Shown here: positions 34,165 to 43,079 of the stretch, one piece after another
Layout of the letters: each line of letters starts with the position of its first letter
Position numbering within the stretch: the first letter of the stretch is position 1
Assembly (NCBI GenBank): GCA_934402315.1
Contig: CAKRTS010000009.1
Span: 61,283 to 125,282 of the forward strand
Reading direction: 5' to 3'
From: an uncultured Acetatifactor sp.
GTDB lineage: Bacteria; Bacillota; Clostridia; Lachnospirales; Lachnospiraceae
Length of the DNA: 64,000 bases
Notes under the pieces: model-generated
The model's database searches: none
What the model was told of the DNA's origin: nothing
What the model saw: only the letters and a program-made list of their open reading frames with translations
Translations under genes and position numbers: made by a program

Positions 34165-35838
34165 ATGAAGTTTAAGGAAATGCCTTATGAAAGAATTGAT
34201 TTTGATGAGGTACAGAGGGAATTAAAGGAGCTTATGGAGGCGTTCGACGCGGCAAAGAGCGGAGAGGAGCAGTTTGCCATTCATCAGAAATATTACAAGC
34301 TGACCGGAAGGGTTGATTCGATGTACACCATCGCAAATATCCGGTTTGATGTCGACACCTCAGATGCCTTCTATGAGAAAGAGCATGAATATTATGATGA
34401 GAAGATGCCTGAGTACAGCAACGTTCTTCTGGCATACCAGAAGAAGCTCTATGAATCCCCCTTCAGGGATTACCTTGAGAAAAAGATCGGGCCGGTAGCC
34501 TTTAAGAACATGGAGATTGCCCAGAAGTCAATGGACGAGAAGCTGATTCCGCTGATGCAGGAAGAAAATGCATTGACTATGGAATATGACAAGCTGATTG
34601 CCGGCGCAAAGATCAATTTCGACGGTAAAGAGCTGAACCTCTCCCTGATGCGCCCTTATCTGATTAATCAGGACAGAAACGTAAGAGCGGCGGCATGGAA
34701 GGAGTACAGCGCGTTCTTTGAGGCAAATGCGGACAAGCTCGACGAGATCTATGACAAGCTGGTGAAGAACCGTACGGCACAGGCGAAGATGATGGGCTAC
34801 GACAACTATCTGGAGCTTGGCTACTATCGTATGGGAAGAAACTGTTACGGACGCAAGGAGGTCGAGGCATACCGCGAGCAGGTGAAGAAAGACTTCGTTC
34901 CCTTTGCCGAGGAGCTGCACGAGCGCAGAAGAAAGAGACTCGGACTGGACAAGCTCAGCTATATTGACAATGCGGTATATTTTAAGGATGGCAACCCCGC
35001 ACCCTTCGGAACTCCCGAAGAGATTCTGGCTGCCGGTCAGAAGATGTACGGAGAGCTTTCTCCCGAGACGAAGGAGTTCATGGACTTCATGATGGAGAAT
35101 GAGCTCTTTGACGTAATCGGACGTAAGACGAAGAAGGCGGGCGGATATATGACCTACATCCCGGATTACCAGTCGCCCTTTGTCTTTGCCAACTTCAACG
35201 GCACCAGCGGAGATGTGGACGTCATCACCCACGAGTGCGGGCACGCATTCCAGGGCTATCTGTCCGGAAAGGACCCGATCAGAGAGCACGCGGACATCGG
35301 TATGGAGACGGCAGAGATCCACTCCATGTCCATGGAATTTTTCACACAGGACTGGATGGAGAAATTCTTCGGCGATCAGGCGGAGAAATATATTGACATG
35401 CATCTGGAGGATTCTGCGGCGTTCATTCCCTATGGATGTATGGTTGACGAGTTCCAGCACATTGTGTACGAGAATCCCGACATGACACCTGCGGAGAGAC
35501 ACGCGGCATGGCTGAAGCTTGAACATGAGTACAGACCTCATATGGATTACGGTGACAACAAGTTCTTCGGGAAGGGCGGTTTCTGGCAGAAGCAGACACA
35601 TATCTATGACGTTCCGCTCTACTATATTGACTACTGTCTGGCACAGACCTGCGCATTGCAGTACAAGGTTAAGATGGACGAGGACTTCAAGGGAGCGTGG
35701 GAGAGCTATCTGAAGCTTTGTAAGCTCTCGGCAAGCGATTTTTACACGAATATGATTAAGGAAGTAGGTCTGGATTGCCCGTTTGAGCCCGGATGCATGA
35801 AAAATATCGTGGAAAAACTTGAAAAATATGTGAAATAG
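34165..35838 (+). CDS. pepF: M3-family oligoendopeptidase F
   Basis: A 557-residue zinc metallopeptidase of the M3B/PepF group. The zinc site is ITHECGHAFQGYLSG with His-Glu-x-x-His (about 354-358), and a downstream Glu lies in GMETAEIHSMSMEF (about 380-390). It cleaves peptides of 7-17 residues in the cytosol, feeding amino-acid recycling or trimming signal peptides. There is no signal sequence, and the length is typical (550-600). AGAGGA lies ahead of ATG 34165. It is followed by a separate promoter for the foldase gene. Confidence 0.9.
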   Translation: MKFKEMPYERIDFDEVQRELKELMEAFDAAKSGEEQFAIHQKYYKLTGRVDSMYTIANIRFDVDTSDAFYEKEHEYYDEKMPEYSNVLLAYQKKLYESPFRDYLEKKIGPVAFKNMEIAQKSMDEKLIPLMQEENALTMEYDKLIAGAKINFDGKELNLSLMRPYLINQDRNVRAAAWKEYSAFFEANADKLDEIYDKLVKNRTAQAKMMGYDNYLELGYYRMGRNCYGRKEVEAYREQVKKDFVPFAEELHERRRKRLGLDKLSYIDNAVYFKDGNPAPFGTPEEILAAGQKMYGELSPETKEFMDFMMENELFDVIGRKTKKAGGYMTYIPDYQSPFVFANFNGTSGDVDVITHECGHAFQGYLSGKDPIREHADIGMETAEIHSMSMEFFTQDWMEKFFGDQAEKYIDMHLEDSAAFIPYGCMVDEFQHIVYENPDMTPAERHAAWLKLEHEYRPHMDYGDNKFFGKGGFWQKQTHIYDVPLYYIDYCLAQTCALQYKVKMDEDFKGAWESYLKLCKLSASDFYTNMIKEVGLDCPFEPGCMKNIVEKLEKYVK

Positions 35839-35839
35839 A

Positions 35840-35869
35840 TTGCGCTGGACTTCCATCTTGCAGTATAAT
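35840..35869 (+). promoter_or_regulatory. Probable sigma-A promoter of the foldase gene
   Basis: TTGCGC (35840-35845), 18 bp, TATAAT (35864-35869). Confidence 0.5.
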
Positions 35870-35934
35870 GACGGACAGGTGTGCTGCTTTGGCACGGTGA
35901 ATTAAGTCGAAGAAGGAAGGAGAATTATTTTTCC

Positions 35935-37542
35935 ATGTCTAAGAAGGTAACGGAAAATACAGAAGAAAAGCAAGACAAGGTTATGACACGGTATGACCGG
36001 AAGATGCAGGAGAGAGAGGCGGCTAAGAAAAAAGCCGAAAAGGAGGAGGAGATCAGCAGGATCACAGGTATTGTCATTGTGGCTGCACTGTTCTGTCTGG
36101 TGGCTTCCTTCCCCATCCGAAGCTATCTGACGATCAACGGAACCTATATGGAGGTTGCGGGAGAGAAGGTTTCACGGGTAGAGTTTGATTACAACTACAA
36201 CCTGATGAAGAATAACTACCTCACGCAGTACAGCTATTATATGAGCATGTTCGGAATCGATCTGAGCGGTGATCTGTCGAAGCAGATGTACTCCGATACT
36301 CTGAGCTGGCAGGATTATTTTGAGCAGATGGCGGCAGAGAACATTGCTACCAACAAGGCACTCAGGGATCAGGCAAAGGCGGCAGGCTTTACCTATGATA
36401 CTTCCGAGGAATATGCCAAATATGAGGAGACTCTGAAGACGGCTGCGGAAGAAGCAGGTATGACTGAGAAGGCTTATATCCAGCAGACCTACGGAACCTA
36501 TGCTACAGCATCCCGCCTCAAGGGCTATATCAAGGAGGCAATGGAGATCAGCGCGTTCTACGATCAGGTTTCCGAAGAGAAGGCTCCTACTGAGGAAGAG
36601 ATTCAGAGCTATTACGAGGAGAATAAGGACAATTATGATTCCGTTGATTACCGTCTTGTCACGGTGAACGCGGAGCTGCCCACAGAGCCTACCGAGCTTG
36701 CTGATCCTGTCGAGGAGACGGACAGCACAGGCGATACGACTTCCACCGACACAGAGGATAAGGCTTACGAACCCTCTGAGGCAGAGATCGAATTTGCAAT
36801 GCTGCAGGCACACGACAAGGCAGAGGAGGCACTGGCAACTATTTCGACTGAGGGCGACCTGCATGAAAATGCCAAGAGCAGCGAGGTGCAGAGCCTGATG
36901 CGCGAGTGGCTGTTTGACAGTGCGAGAAAGGCTGGGGACAGCACGATCATTGAGAATACCTCCAGCAATCTCTACTATGTTCTGGAGTTTGAGGACCGCT
37001 ATCTCGATCAGACACCAACGGCAGATGCCAGAATTATTATTTTGAATCAGGACTCCACGGCAGATGCTAATGCATTGCTCGAGGATTGGAAGAACGGTGC
37101 CGCTACAGAGGACAGCTTTGCGGAGCTTGCGGACAATCAGGGTGCTTCGGCAGAAGGTGGTCTGTATGAGGGACTGACCTCGACAAGCATGGATGCGAAC
37201 CTGTCGGCATGGCTGTTTGACAGTGCGCGTGCCGCCGGAGACACAACCGCGATTGTGGGCGGAGAGGGCGAGAATTCCTATGTAGTTTACTATGTCGGAA
37301 CGAATAAGCCAGAATGGAGCCAGAAGATCAAGAACACGCTGCTTTCGACGACCATGAGCGAGTATCTGGACGAGATCAGCAAGGATTATCCGGTAGAAGA
37401 CCCTAAGGGTAATCTGAACTATCTGAAGGTTCAGGCGGCTGAAAGCGCTGCGGCGGAGAGTGCATCGGAGGAGAGCAGCGCATCGGCAGAGGAAGCGTCA
37501 GACAGCAGCGATGCATCGACGGACAGCAGCACTCAGGAATAA
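35935..37542 (+). CDS. Membrane-anchored foldase, SurA/PrsA-like peptidyl-prolyl isomerase
   Basis: A 535-residue type II membrane protein: Lys/Glu-rich cytosolic start, one helix TGIVIVAALFCLVASF (about 44-60), and an extracytoplasmic chain with a SurA-N-like helical region (about 75-220) and two parvulin-like units. The units share a WLFDSAR(K/A)AGDTT motif (near 322 and 423), ending with ENSYVVYYVG. A Ser/Ala/Glu tail ends the protein. It helps fold exported proteins. The Cys lipobox of true PrsA is absent, so it stays anchored by the N-terminal helix. GAAGGAAGGAG precedes ATG 35935 by 11 bases; the track start at 35881 overlaps the promoter region. Confidence 0.78.
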   Translation: MSKKVTENTEEKQDKVMTRYDRKMQEREAAKKKAEKEEEISRITGIVIVAALFCLVASFPIRSYLTINGTYMEVAGEKVSRVEFDYNYNLMKNNYLTQYSYYMSMFGIDLSGDLSKQMYSDTLSWQDYFEQMAAENIATNKALRDQAKAAGFTYDTSEEYAKYEETLKTAAEEAGMTEKAYIQQTYGTYATASRLKGYIKEAMEISAFYDQVSEEKAPTEEEIQSYYEENKDNYDSVDYRLVTVNAELPTEPTELADPVEETDSTGDTTSTDTEDKAYEPSEAEIEFAMLQAHDKAEEALATISTEGDLHENAKSSEVQSLMREWLFDSARKAGDSTIIENTSSNLYYVLEFEDRYLDQTPTADARIIILNQDSTADANALLEDWKNGAATEDSFAELADNQGASAEGGLYEGLTSTSMDANLSAWLFDSARAAGDTTAIVGGEGENSYVVYYVGTNKPEWSQKIKNTLLSTTMSEYLDEISKDYPVEDPKGNLNYLKVQAAESAAAESASEESSASAEEASDSSDASTDSSTQE

Positions 37543-37560
37543 ACAGATAACCAACAGGAT

Positions 37561-37588
37561 GGCGGTGGGATTTTCTCACCGCCTTTTT
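37561..37588 (+). terminator. Intrinsic terminator after the foldase gene
   Basis: GGCGGTG (37561-37567) pairs with CACCGCC (37577-37583); TTTTT follows. Confidence 0.85.
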
Positions 37589-37602
37589 GAAAGAGAGAAG
37601 AT

Positions 37603-38409
37603 ATGACAACAAAGGCATTGGTATTAGACATAGACGGAACCCTGACAAATTCAAAAAAGGAAATTACACCGGCGACAAAGGCGGCGATACAGGAGCTGAT
37701 GCTGCAGGGGCATAAGGTTATCCTTGCCTCCGGCAGACCTACACCGGGCATGCGCCGCTATGAGGAGGAGCTGGAGCTGGAAAAATTCGGCGGCTATCTG
37801 CTCTCCTTTAACGGTGCAAGGATCATCGACTGTAAGACAGGGGAAATTATTTATCAGAAAATTCTGCCCCAGACCCTGCTCCCGGGACTGTATCACTTTG
37901 CGGAGAAGAACGGCTGCGGGCTTATCACTTATCTCGGAAGCGAGGTGATCTCCGCTTTTCCGGCGGATCAGTATGTCGAACTGGAGGCGAGGATCAACGG
38001 GCTCCCGATCAAGGAGGTTTCCGACTTCTTGAACTTCGTGGATTTTGACATCAATAAATGCCTGATGACGGCGGAGCCGGAGAAGGCAGAACTGTATGAA
38101 AAGCAGCTGGTGGAGAAATACGGAGGCTATGCGAGCATTTACCGCTCAGAGCCCTTTTTCATAGAGATCATGCCGCAGAATGTGGATAAGGCGGCTTCTC
38201 TGGATAAGATTCTTCCGGTCATCGGTGTAAAGAGGGAGGACACGATCTGCTGCGGCGACGGCTTTAACGACATTTCCATGATCCGCTATGCCGGAGTCGG
38301 CGTTGCGATGGGAAATGCACAGCAGCCGGTGAAGGACGCGGCGGATTACATTACCGCCACCAACGACGAGGATGGACTGATTCAGGTCATCGGGAAATTC
38401 TTTGTGTAA
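37603..38409 (+). CDS. HAD-family (Cof-type) phosphatase
   Basis: A 268-residue sugar-phosphate-type phosphatase of the Cof/YidA group: motif I LVLDIDGTLT (about 5-14), motif II ILASGRPTPG (near 42), and motif III/IV CCGDGFNDISMIRYAG with Asp pair (about 210-225). It dephosphorylates small phosphates such as sugar phosphates or flavin mononucleotide. The gene runs 12 bases ahead of cca, probably co-transcribed. AGAGAGAAG precedes the ATG. Confidence 0.88.
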   Translation: MTTKALVLDIDGTLTNSKKEITPATKAAIQELMLQGHKVILASGRPTPGMRRYEEELELEKFGGYLLSFNGARIIDCKTGEIIYQKILPQTLLPGLYHFAEKNGCGLITYLGSEVISAFPADQYVELEARINGLPIKEVSDFLNFVDFDINKCLMTAEPEKAELYEKQLVEKYGGYASIYRSEPFFIEIMPQNVDKAASLDKILPVIGVKREDTICCGDGFNDISMIRYAGVGVAMGNAQQPVKDAADYITATNDEDGLIQVIGKFFV

Positions 38410-38421
38410 GAGGAGACAGCT

Positions 38422-39768
38422 TTGAGCAGTAATATCAGGATCAATGTGCCGGAAAAGGCAAAAAAGGTAGTAAATACCATTCAGGCAGCAGGCTTTGAGG
38501 CATATGTCGTCGGTGGCTGCGTCAGGGATTCCATTCTGGGCAGACAGCCGCAGGACTGGGACATCACGACCTCGGCGAAACCGGAGCAGGTAAAGGCACT
38601 CTTTCCGCGCACGATTGACACGGGCCTGCAGCATGGAACCGTGACGGTCATGCAGGACAGAGATGGCTTTGAGGTGACGACCTACCGCATCGACGGTGAG
38701 TACGAGGACAGCAGGCATCCGAAGGAGGTTGTTTTTACCCCGAATCTGGAGGAGGATCTCAAGCGCCGCGACTTTACCATCAATGCCATGGCGTATAATG
38801 ACGAAAAAGGTCTGGTAGATATTTTCGGCGGCATGGAGGACATCCGCCTTGGCAGGATCAGGTGCGTCGGAAGGGCGGAGGAACGGTTTGGCGAGGACGC
38901 GCTCCGGATGCTGCGCGCGATCCGCTTCTCGGCACAGCTCGGCTATGAGATTGATGAGGAAACGAAGCAGGGCATCCGCAGGCTTGCACCCACGCTGAAA
39001 AACATCAGCGCGGAGAGAATACAGACGGAGCTGGTAAAAATGCTTGTGTCGCCGCATCCCGATTATCTCCGCACTGCTTATGACATGGGTGTCACAAAGA
39101 TATTTTTCCCGGAATTTGACAGAGCGATGGAGACGGAGCAGCATCACCCACACCATATGTACAGCGTAGGCGAGCATATTTTGCACTCGCTGGCATACGT
39201 TCCGGCGGATAAGGTGCTGCGGCTGACAATGCTCCTGCACGACATCGGAAAGCCGGACACGCTGACGACCGACGAGCAGGGGATCACCCACTTTTACAAC
39301 CATGAGAGCCTCAGCGCCGAGATGGCGAAGACGATTCTGCGCAGACTGAAATTTGACAACGATACAATCAACATGGTATATAAGCTGGTGATGTACCATG
39401 ACTACGGAAACAGTGTTGAGCCGACGTTACAGATTGTACGCCGTGCGGTGAACAAGATAGGCGAGGATGCCTTCCCGGCGCTGTTTCAGGTAAAGTACGC
39501 CGACATGATGGCGCAGAGCGATTACCTGAGGGATGAAAAGCTGGAACGGCTGGAGAACTGGAAGCGGTTATACGCCGAGATCTGTGAAAAGCAGCAGTGC
39601 GTGTCCTTGAAAACGCTGGCGGTCACCGGTTCGGATCTGATTGCTGCGGGCATGAAGCCCGGAAAAGAGCTGGGTGAGGTATTACAGAAATTACTTCAAC
39701 TGGTGTTGGACGATCCCACCTGCAACACGAAGGAAAAACTGCTCGCGGAGGCACAGAGACTGCAATAA
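38422..39768 (+). CDS. cca: CCA tRNA nucleotidyltransferase
   Basis: A 448-residue class II CCA-adding enzyme. The nucleotidyltransferase head has AYVVGGCVRDSILG (about 27-40) and QDWDITTSA (about 44-52, catalytic DxD), followed by LKRRDFTINAMAY (about 113-125), then the helical neck and an HD domain (LLHDIGKPDTL, about 271-281). It restores the CCA end of tRNAs; the HD domain adds phosphatase/phosphodiesterase activity as in the E. coli type. It is relevant because the tRNA-Tyr and tRNA-Leu genes here do not clearly encode CCA. Start codon TTG 38422 behind AAGAGGAG. Confidence 0.9.
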   Translation: MSSNIRINVPEKAKKVVNTIQAAGFEAYVVGGCVRDSILGRQPQDWDITTSAKPEQVKALFPRTIDTGLQHGTVTVMQDRDGFEVTTYRIDGEYEDSRHPKEVVFTPNLEEDLKRRDFTINAMAYNDEKGLVDIFGGMEDIRLGRIRCVGRAEERFGEDALRMLRAIRFSAQLGYEIDEETKQGIRRLAPTLKNISAERIQTELVKMLVSPHPDYLRTAYDMGVTKIFFPEFDRAMETEQHHPHHMYSVGEHILHSLAYVPADKVLRLTMLLHDIGKPDTLTTDEQGITHFYNHESLSAEMAKTILRRLKFDNDTINMVYKLVMYHDYGNSVEPTLQIVRRAVNKIGEDAFPALFQVKYADMMAQSDYLRDEKLERLENWKRLYAEICEKQQCVSLKTLAVTGSDLIAAGMKPGKELGEVLQKLLQLVLDDPTCNTKEKLLAEAQRLQ

Positions 39769-39791
39769 ATCATTTGGATTCACAAGGTTTT

Positions 39792-39820
39792 GAATAGTTT
39801 GAGAACCCTTCTCATAAGAT
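39792..39820 (+). promoter_or_regulatory. Candidate sigma-E promoter of the CotS-like gene
   Basis: GAATAGT (39792-39798) and CATAAGAT (39813-39820) are 14 bp apart; B. subtilis sigma-E consensus is KMATATW-N13-15-CATACAHT, so 6/7 and 6/8 match. It suits mother-cell expression of a coat protein gene. CATAAGATA also fits sigma-K's CATANNNTA. Confidence 0.5.
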
Positions 39821-39881
39821 ATGATGAGCGGAGCGGAGAAGACGCTTCGGCCGACATATCGAATGGCAGGAGGGGCAGGCT

Positions 39882-40883
39882 GTGAATGACAGAGCAGTGG
39901 AATTACTGGGGCAGTATGATATAGAGGTGCTTCGCACAAGGAAGGGCAGAAGCGCTATTGTTTGTGATACCGATAAGGGAAGTCTTATCTTTAAGGAATA
40001 TGTAGGCAACGAGGAGAAGGTGCGTCTGCAGAACAGTCTGCTTGAGACGATTGCTGCGGACGGACGCATACAGACAGAGCATATTCTTCCGACAAAGGAA
40101 GGGGAGCTGTTTGTAAAGGACACCGATCAGACGACATATATTCTGAAGACATGGCAGGACGGCAGGGAGTGCAATATCTCCGACAGAGGAGAGTGTATTC
40201 AGGCGGTGCGGCTTCTGGCGGAGCTGCATAAGTGCATGGAGCTTCCGGCGGAGCTTCTGGGTTCCTTTTCGGTGTTTAGGCCTGAGAAGGAATATGAGAA
40301 GCATAACAGGGAGATCCGCAAGGTCAGAAAGTATCTGAAGCAGAAGGGTCAGAAGCAGATGTTCGAGCTGGATCTGCTCGGGGCATGTGATTATTTTCTG
40401 GAACAGGCAGCCGCAGTGACAGAGGAGTGGCAGTCCTATAGGGAGGTCTTCGACAGAAGGGATGCCGGAGCGCCGCCGCAGGAGAAGGTGCTGATGTGCC
40501 ATGGGGATTACCAGTATCATAACATTCTCATGGGAACGAACGGGTGGTTCATTGTGAATTTCGAGAGATGTCTCGCGGATGACCCGGTGAGGGATCTGTA
40601 TCTGCTCCTGAGAAAGCTGTGTGAAAAGGCAAACTGGTCGGTTGCGCTCGGTTCGGAGCTGCTGCGGGCATATGAGAGGGAGCGCCCTATCTCGGCGCAG
40701 AGCCGGATCGATCTGTATTACCGTCTTGCCTACCCGGAGAAGTTCTGGAAGATTGTGAATTTCTATTATAACTCGCGGAAGGCATGGATTCCCGGCAAGA
40801 ATCAGGAAAAGCTGGAGAAGCTGGTCGCGCAGGAGAAGGAGAAGCAGAGGTTTCTCGATGCTGTATTCAGGGAGTTATCCTAA
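39882..40883 (+). CDS. CotS-family spore-coat/aminoglycoside phosphotransferase-like protein
   Basis: A 333-residue kinase-fold protein of the CotS family. The ATP site is weak (RKGRSAIVCDTDKGSLIFKE, about 20-39); the phosphotransferase loop VLMCHGDYQYHNIL (about 203-216) has the catalytic His-Gly-Asp, and the metal loop is IVNFERC (about 223-229), where Asp is replaced by Asn, so activity may be reduced. CotS-like proteins coat endospores. GTG 39882 has AGGAGGGG upstream. Eleven bases downstream starts the PEGA lipoprotein; both could sit behind the candidate sigma-E promoter. Confidence 0.75.
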   Translation: MNDRAVELLGQYDIEVLRTRKGRSAIVCDTDKGSLIFKEYVGNEEKVRLQNSLLETIAADGRIQTEHILPTKEGELFVKDTDQTTYILKTWQDGRECNISDRGECIQAVRLLAELHKCMELPAELLGSFSVFRPEKEYEKHNREIRKVRKYLKQKGQKQMFELDLLGACDYFLEQAAAVTEEWQSYREVFDRRDAGAPPQEKVLMCHGDYQYHNILMGTNGWFIVNFERCLADDPVRDLYLLLRKLCEKANWSVALGSELLRAYERERPISAQSRIDLYYRLAYPEKFWKIVNFYYNSRKAWIPGKNQEKLEKLVAQEKEKQRFLDAVFRELS

Positions 40884-40893
40884 GGAGGAAAAA

Positions 40894-42246
40894 GTGACGG
40901 ACAAAGGAAAAAAGAAGGTTACATACGGAATAGGCAGATGCCTTTTTGCGGCTGCATTGGTTTTCCTGCTGGCGGGCTGTGCGGGTCCGTCCCGGAACAA
41001 TGAGCAGCCTGTCCCAGAGGAGGCCTCCTCAGAGAGTGCGGAGACGGGCTTTGTCGTCACGGGGCCGGACAGCTACGATTCCGCCGATACGGCGATCTAT
41101 GTGGCGAAGGACGACAAGGAGGGAACCGTCACCTTTCTGAATCTGGAGCTGGGAAAGAAATATACTCTTTCCATGGACGGGACGACAAGGTTTTATGATA
41201 AGTACGGCGGAAGCATCTCCTTCAGTCAGGTGGAGCTCGGGGATATTGTCGATGTCAAATTCCTGAAGTCGAAGAAGCATCTCACGACGCTCACACTCTC
41301 CCCGGAGGCATGGAGCTATGACGATGTGGAGAAATACGAGATCAACACCGTGCGCGGTGAGATCAGCATCGGATCGGAAATCTATAAGCTGACGTCCAAT
41401 ACGCAGTATCTCTCCGAGGGAAGAAATATCAGCAGCATGGATCTTAGCCCGGCGGATGTGCTGAGCTTTCAGGGGATTGACACGCAGATACTGACGGTGA
41501 AGGTACAGAAGGGCCACGGGTATCTGAGACTGGTGAACGACGAGAATTTCATCGGCGGCTGGATCGAGATCGGACAGACGCAGATACGGAAGATCACGGA
41601 TGATATGCTGCTTCTGATCCCGGAGGGAAGCTATCAGGTCAATATCAGCAATAAGGGCGGCGGTGGAACGAAGAGCGTCATCATCAACCGGAATGCGGAG
41701 ACGGCGCTTGACATCGGCGATCTGGAGATTCCCGAGCCGCAGTACGGGACAGTGCTTTTCTCCACGGACCCGGCATCCGCGGAGCTGTACATCGACGGAG
41801 AGAAGATTGACCCGTCGGGGCCGGTCAGCCTGACCTATGGCATCCATCAGCTGATTGCCCGCGCCGACGGCTATCAGTCTGTCACGCAGTACATCCGTGT
41901 CGCGCAGGAGTCGGCGGGGATCAATATCGTGCTCGATGCAAATGCTTCGGAGAGCGATTCGGATTCGGAGAGCAGCTCTTCATCGGATACGGTCACGGAT
42001 TATTACAAGGTCTATGTGGATGCGCCGGAGGGGGCGGAGGTCTACCTGGACGGCAACTACATGGGAATTGCGCCGTGCAGCTTCCGCAAGGTCGCAGGAG
42101 CGCATGTTATCACCCTGCGCAGGACAGGCTTTGATACCAGAAGCTATACTGTGCAGATCGATGATGAGGAAAAGGATATTTCTTATTCCTTTGCAAATCT
42201 TGTTCTGAGCAGTACGACGGTATCGGCAAATTCCTCGTCACAGTAA
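40894..42246 (+). CDS. PEGA-domain lipoprotein
   Basis: A 450-residue lipoprotein with GRCLFAAALVFLLAGC (lipid Cys near residue 29). A beta-rich domain (about 60-270) is followed by two PEGA repeats (about 290-345 and 370-430), each with an STDPASAELYIDG / DAPEGAEVYLDG start; PEGA domains are common in surface and spore-related proteins and are thought to bind cell-wall partners. A Ser/Asp stretch (ASESDSDSESSSSSD) lies between them. GTG 40894 has TAAGGAGG 5 bases upstream, giving this start preference over the ORF's earlier codons, which overlap the CotS-like gene. Confidence 0.78.
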   Translation: MTDKGKKKVTYGIGRCLFAAALVFLLAGCAGPSRNNEQPVPEEASSESAETGFVVTGPDSYDSADTAIYVAKDDKEGTVTFLNLELGKKYTLSMDGTTRFYDKYGGSISFSQVELGDIVDVKFLKSKKHLTTLTLSPEAWSYDDVEKYEINTVRGEISIGSEIYKLTSNTQYLSEGRNISSMDLSPADVLSFQGIDTQILTVKVQKGHGYLRLVNDENFIGGWIEIGQTQIRKITDDMLLLIPEGSYQVNISNKGGGGTKSVIINRNAETALDIGDLEIPEPQYGTVLFSTDPASAELYIDGEKIDPSGPVSLTYGIHQLIARADGYQSVTQYIRVAQESAGINIVLDANASESDSDSESSSSSDTVTDYYKVYVDAPEGAEVYLDGNYMGIAPCSFRKVAGAHVITLRRTGFDTRSYTVQIDDEEKDISYSFANLVLSSTTVSANSSSQ

Positions 42247-42330
42247 ACGTCGTGGTAATTTATGGTTGACAAATTTGACAGAGAAAAACGGTTAAATGCC
42301 GCAAATATCAGCATTTGTGCGGAAAATGCC

Positions 42331-42359
42331 TTGACAAACCAAGGAAAAGCATATATATA
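42331..42359 (+). promoter_or_regulatory. Promoter of the HU gene
   Basis: TTGACA (42331-42336), 17 bp, TATATA (42354-42359). Another TTGACA occurs at 42265; the 42331 site has the better spacing. Confidence 0.6.
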
Positions 42360-42430
42360 TATTATAGACGTTTCACAAGAAGCATCTAAGAGTATACAAA
42401 AAAGAAAACTCATTACAGGAGGAGTTCAAT

Positions 42431-42703
42431 ATGAACAAGACAGAGTTAATTGCAGCTATGGCTGAGCAGGCTGGTGTATCCAAGAAGGACGCTGAGAAGA
42501 CACTGAAGGCTTTCACAGACGTTGTTGCTGAAGAACTGAAGAAGGGCGGTAAGGTTCAGCTGGTTGGTTTCGGTACTTTCGAGGTATCTGAGAGAGCAGA
42601 GAGAGAAGGAAGAAATCCTCAGACCGGTAAGGCTATGAAGATCAAGGCTTCCAAGGCACCTAAGTTTAAGGCTGGTAAGGCTTTAAAGGACATGATGAAC
42701 TAA
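42431..42703 (+). CDS. hup: DNA-binding protein HU
   Basis: A 90-residue HU/IHF-type nucleoid protein: helices at about 1-40 (NKTELIAAMAEQAGVSKKDA), VQLVGFGTFEV (about 43-53), and the DNA-arm RNPQTGKAMKIK (about 61-72) with the Pro that kinks DNA. It bends and compacts the chromosome as a dimer. AGGAGG starts 9-10 bases upstream. A TTGACA/TATATA promoter and its own terminator flank it, as usual for a highly expressed gene. Confidence 0.95.
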   Translation: MNKTELIAAMAEQAGVSKKDAEKTLKAFTDVVAEELKKGGKVQLVGFGTFEVSERAEREGRNPQTGKAMKIKASKAPKFKAGKALKDMMN

Positions 42704-42723
42704 GTTGAGCTTTTGAACTATGG

Positions 42724-42760
42724 CGGAGAACCTTTAACGGGTTCTCCGTTTTATTATTTT
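42724..42760 (+). terminator. Terminator of the HU gene
   Basis: CGGAGAACC (42724-42732) pairs with GGTTCTCCG (42740-42748), then TTTTATTATTTTT. Confidence 0.8.
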
Positions 42761-42780
42761 TGCGCAGAAATGGGGATAAA
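42761..42780 (+). repeat. 20-base leader shared with the 90-bp element
   Basis: TGCGCAGAAATGGGGATAAA here equals 53261-53280, the tail of 90-bp element copy B plus its ribosome site. The rest of the element is not present. Confidence 0.7.
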
Positions 42781-42781
42781 T

Positions 42782-43021
42782 ATGAGACTGGATAAATATT
42801 TAAAGGTATCGCGGCTGATTAAACGCCGCACGGTGGCAAACGAGGCGTGCGACAGCGGACGTGTGCTGATTAATGACAAGCCGGCAAAGGCATCCACAAA
42901 CGTCAAGGAGGGCGACATCATCACGATTTCCTTCGGCAACAAGGAGGTTAAGGTCGAGGTGCTGGATGTCCAGGAGACGGTGAAAAAGGATGAGGCAAAG
43001 GAGCTGTTTAAGTATCTTTAG
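42782..43021 (+). CDS. rqcP: S4-domain RNA-binding protein RqcP (YabO)
   Basis: A 79-residue protein with an S4 domain: MRLDKYLKVSRLIKRRTVAN (about 1-20) and GRVLINDKPAKASTNVKEGD. In Firmicutes RqcP binds stalled 50S subunits and helps add alanine tails in ribosome quality control. ATG 42782 follows GGGGATAAAT; the track's longer N-terminus includes the HU terminator. It heads the run leading to yabP, yabQ and the divIC-like gene, the usual neighbours. Confidence 0.85.
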   Translation: MRLDKYLKVSRLIKRRTVANEACDSGRVLINDKPAKASTNVKEGDIITISFGNKEVKVEVLDVQETVKKDEAKELFKYL

Positions 43022-43022
43022 T

Positions 43023-43051
43023 GCATGAAGCAGAGAGGAACCGCATAGGCT
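43023..43051 (+). promoter_or_regulatory. Candidate sigma-E promoter of yabPQ
   Basis: GCATGAA (43023-43029), 14 bp, CATAGGCT (43044-43051); 5/7 and 6/8 match to the sigma-E pattern. In B. subtilis yabP/yabQ are sigma-E genes. Confidence 0.45.
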
Positions 43052-43079
43052 TTTATAAAGGATTGACAGGGAGAAACCT

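Noticed and set aside
34528..35895. 455-codon minus-strand ORF opposite pepF
   Set aside because: Shadow of the oligoendopeptidase; no ribosome site or motif.
38146..39399. 417-codon minus-strand ORF opposite cca
   Set aside because: Shadow of cca and the HAD gene.
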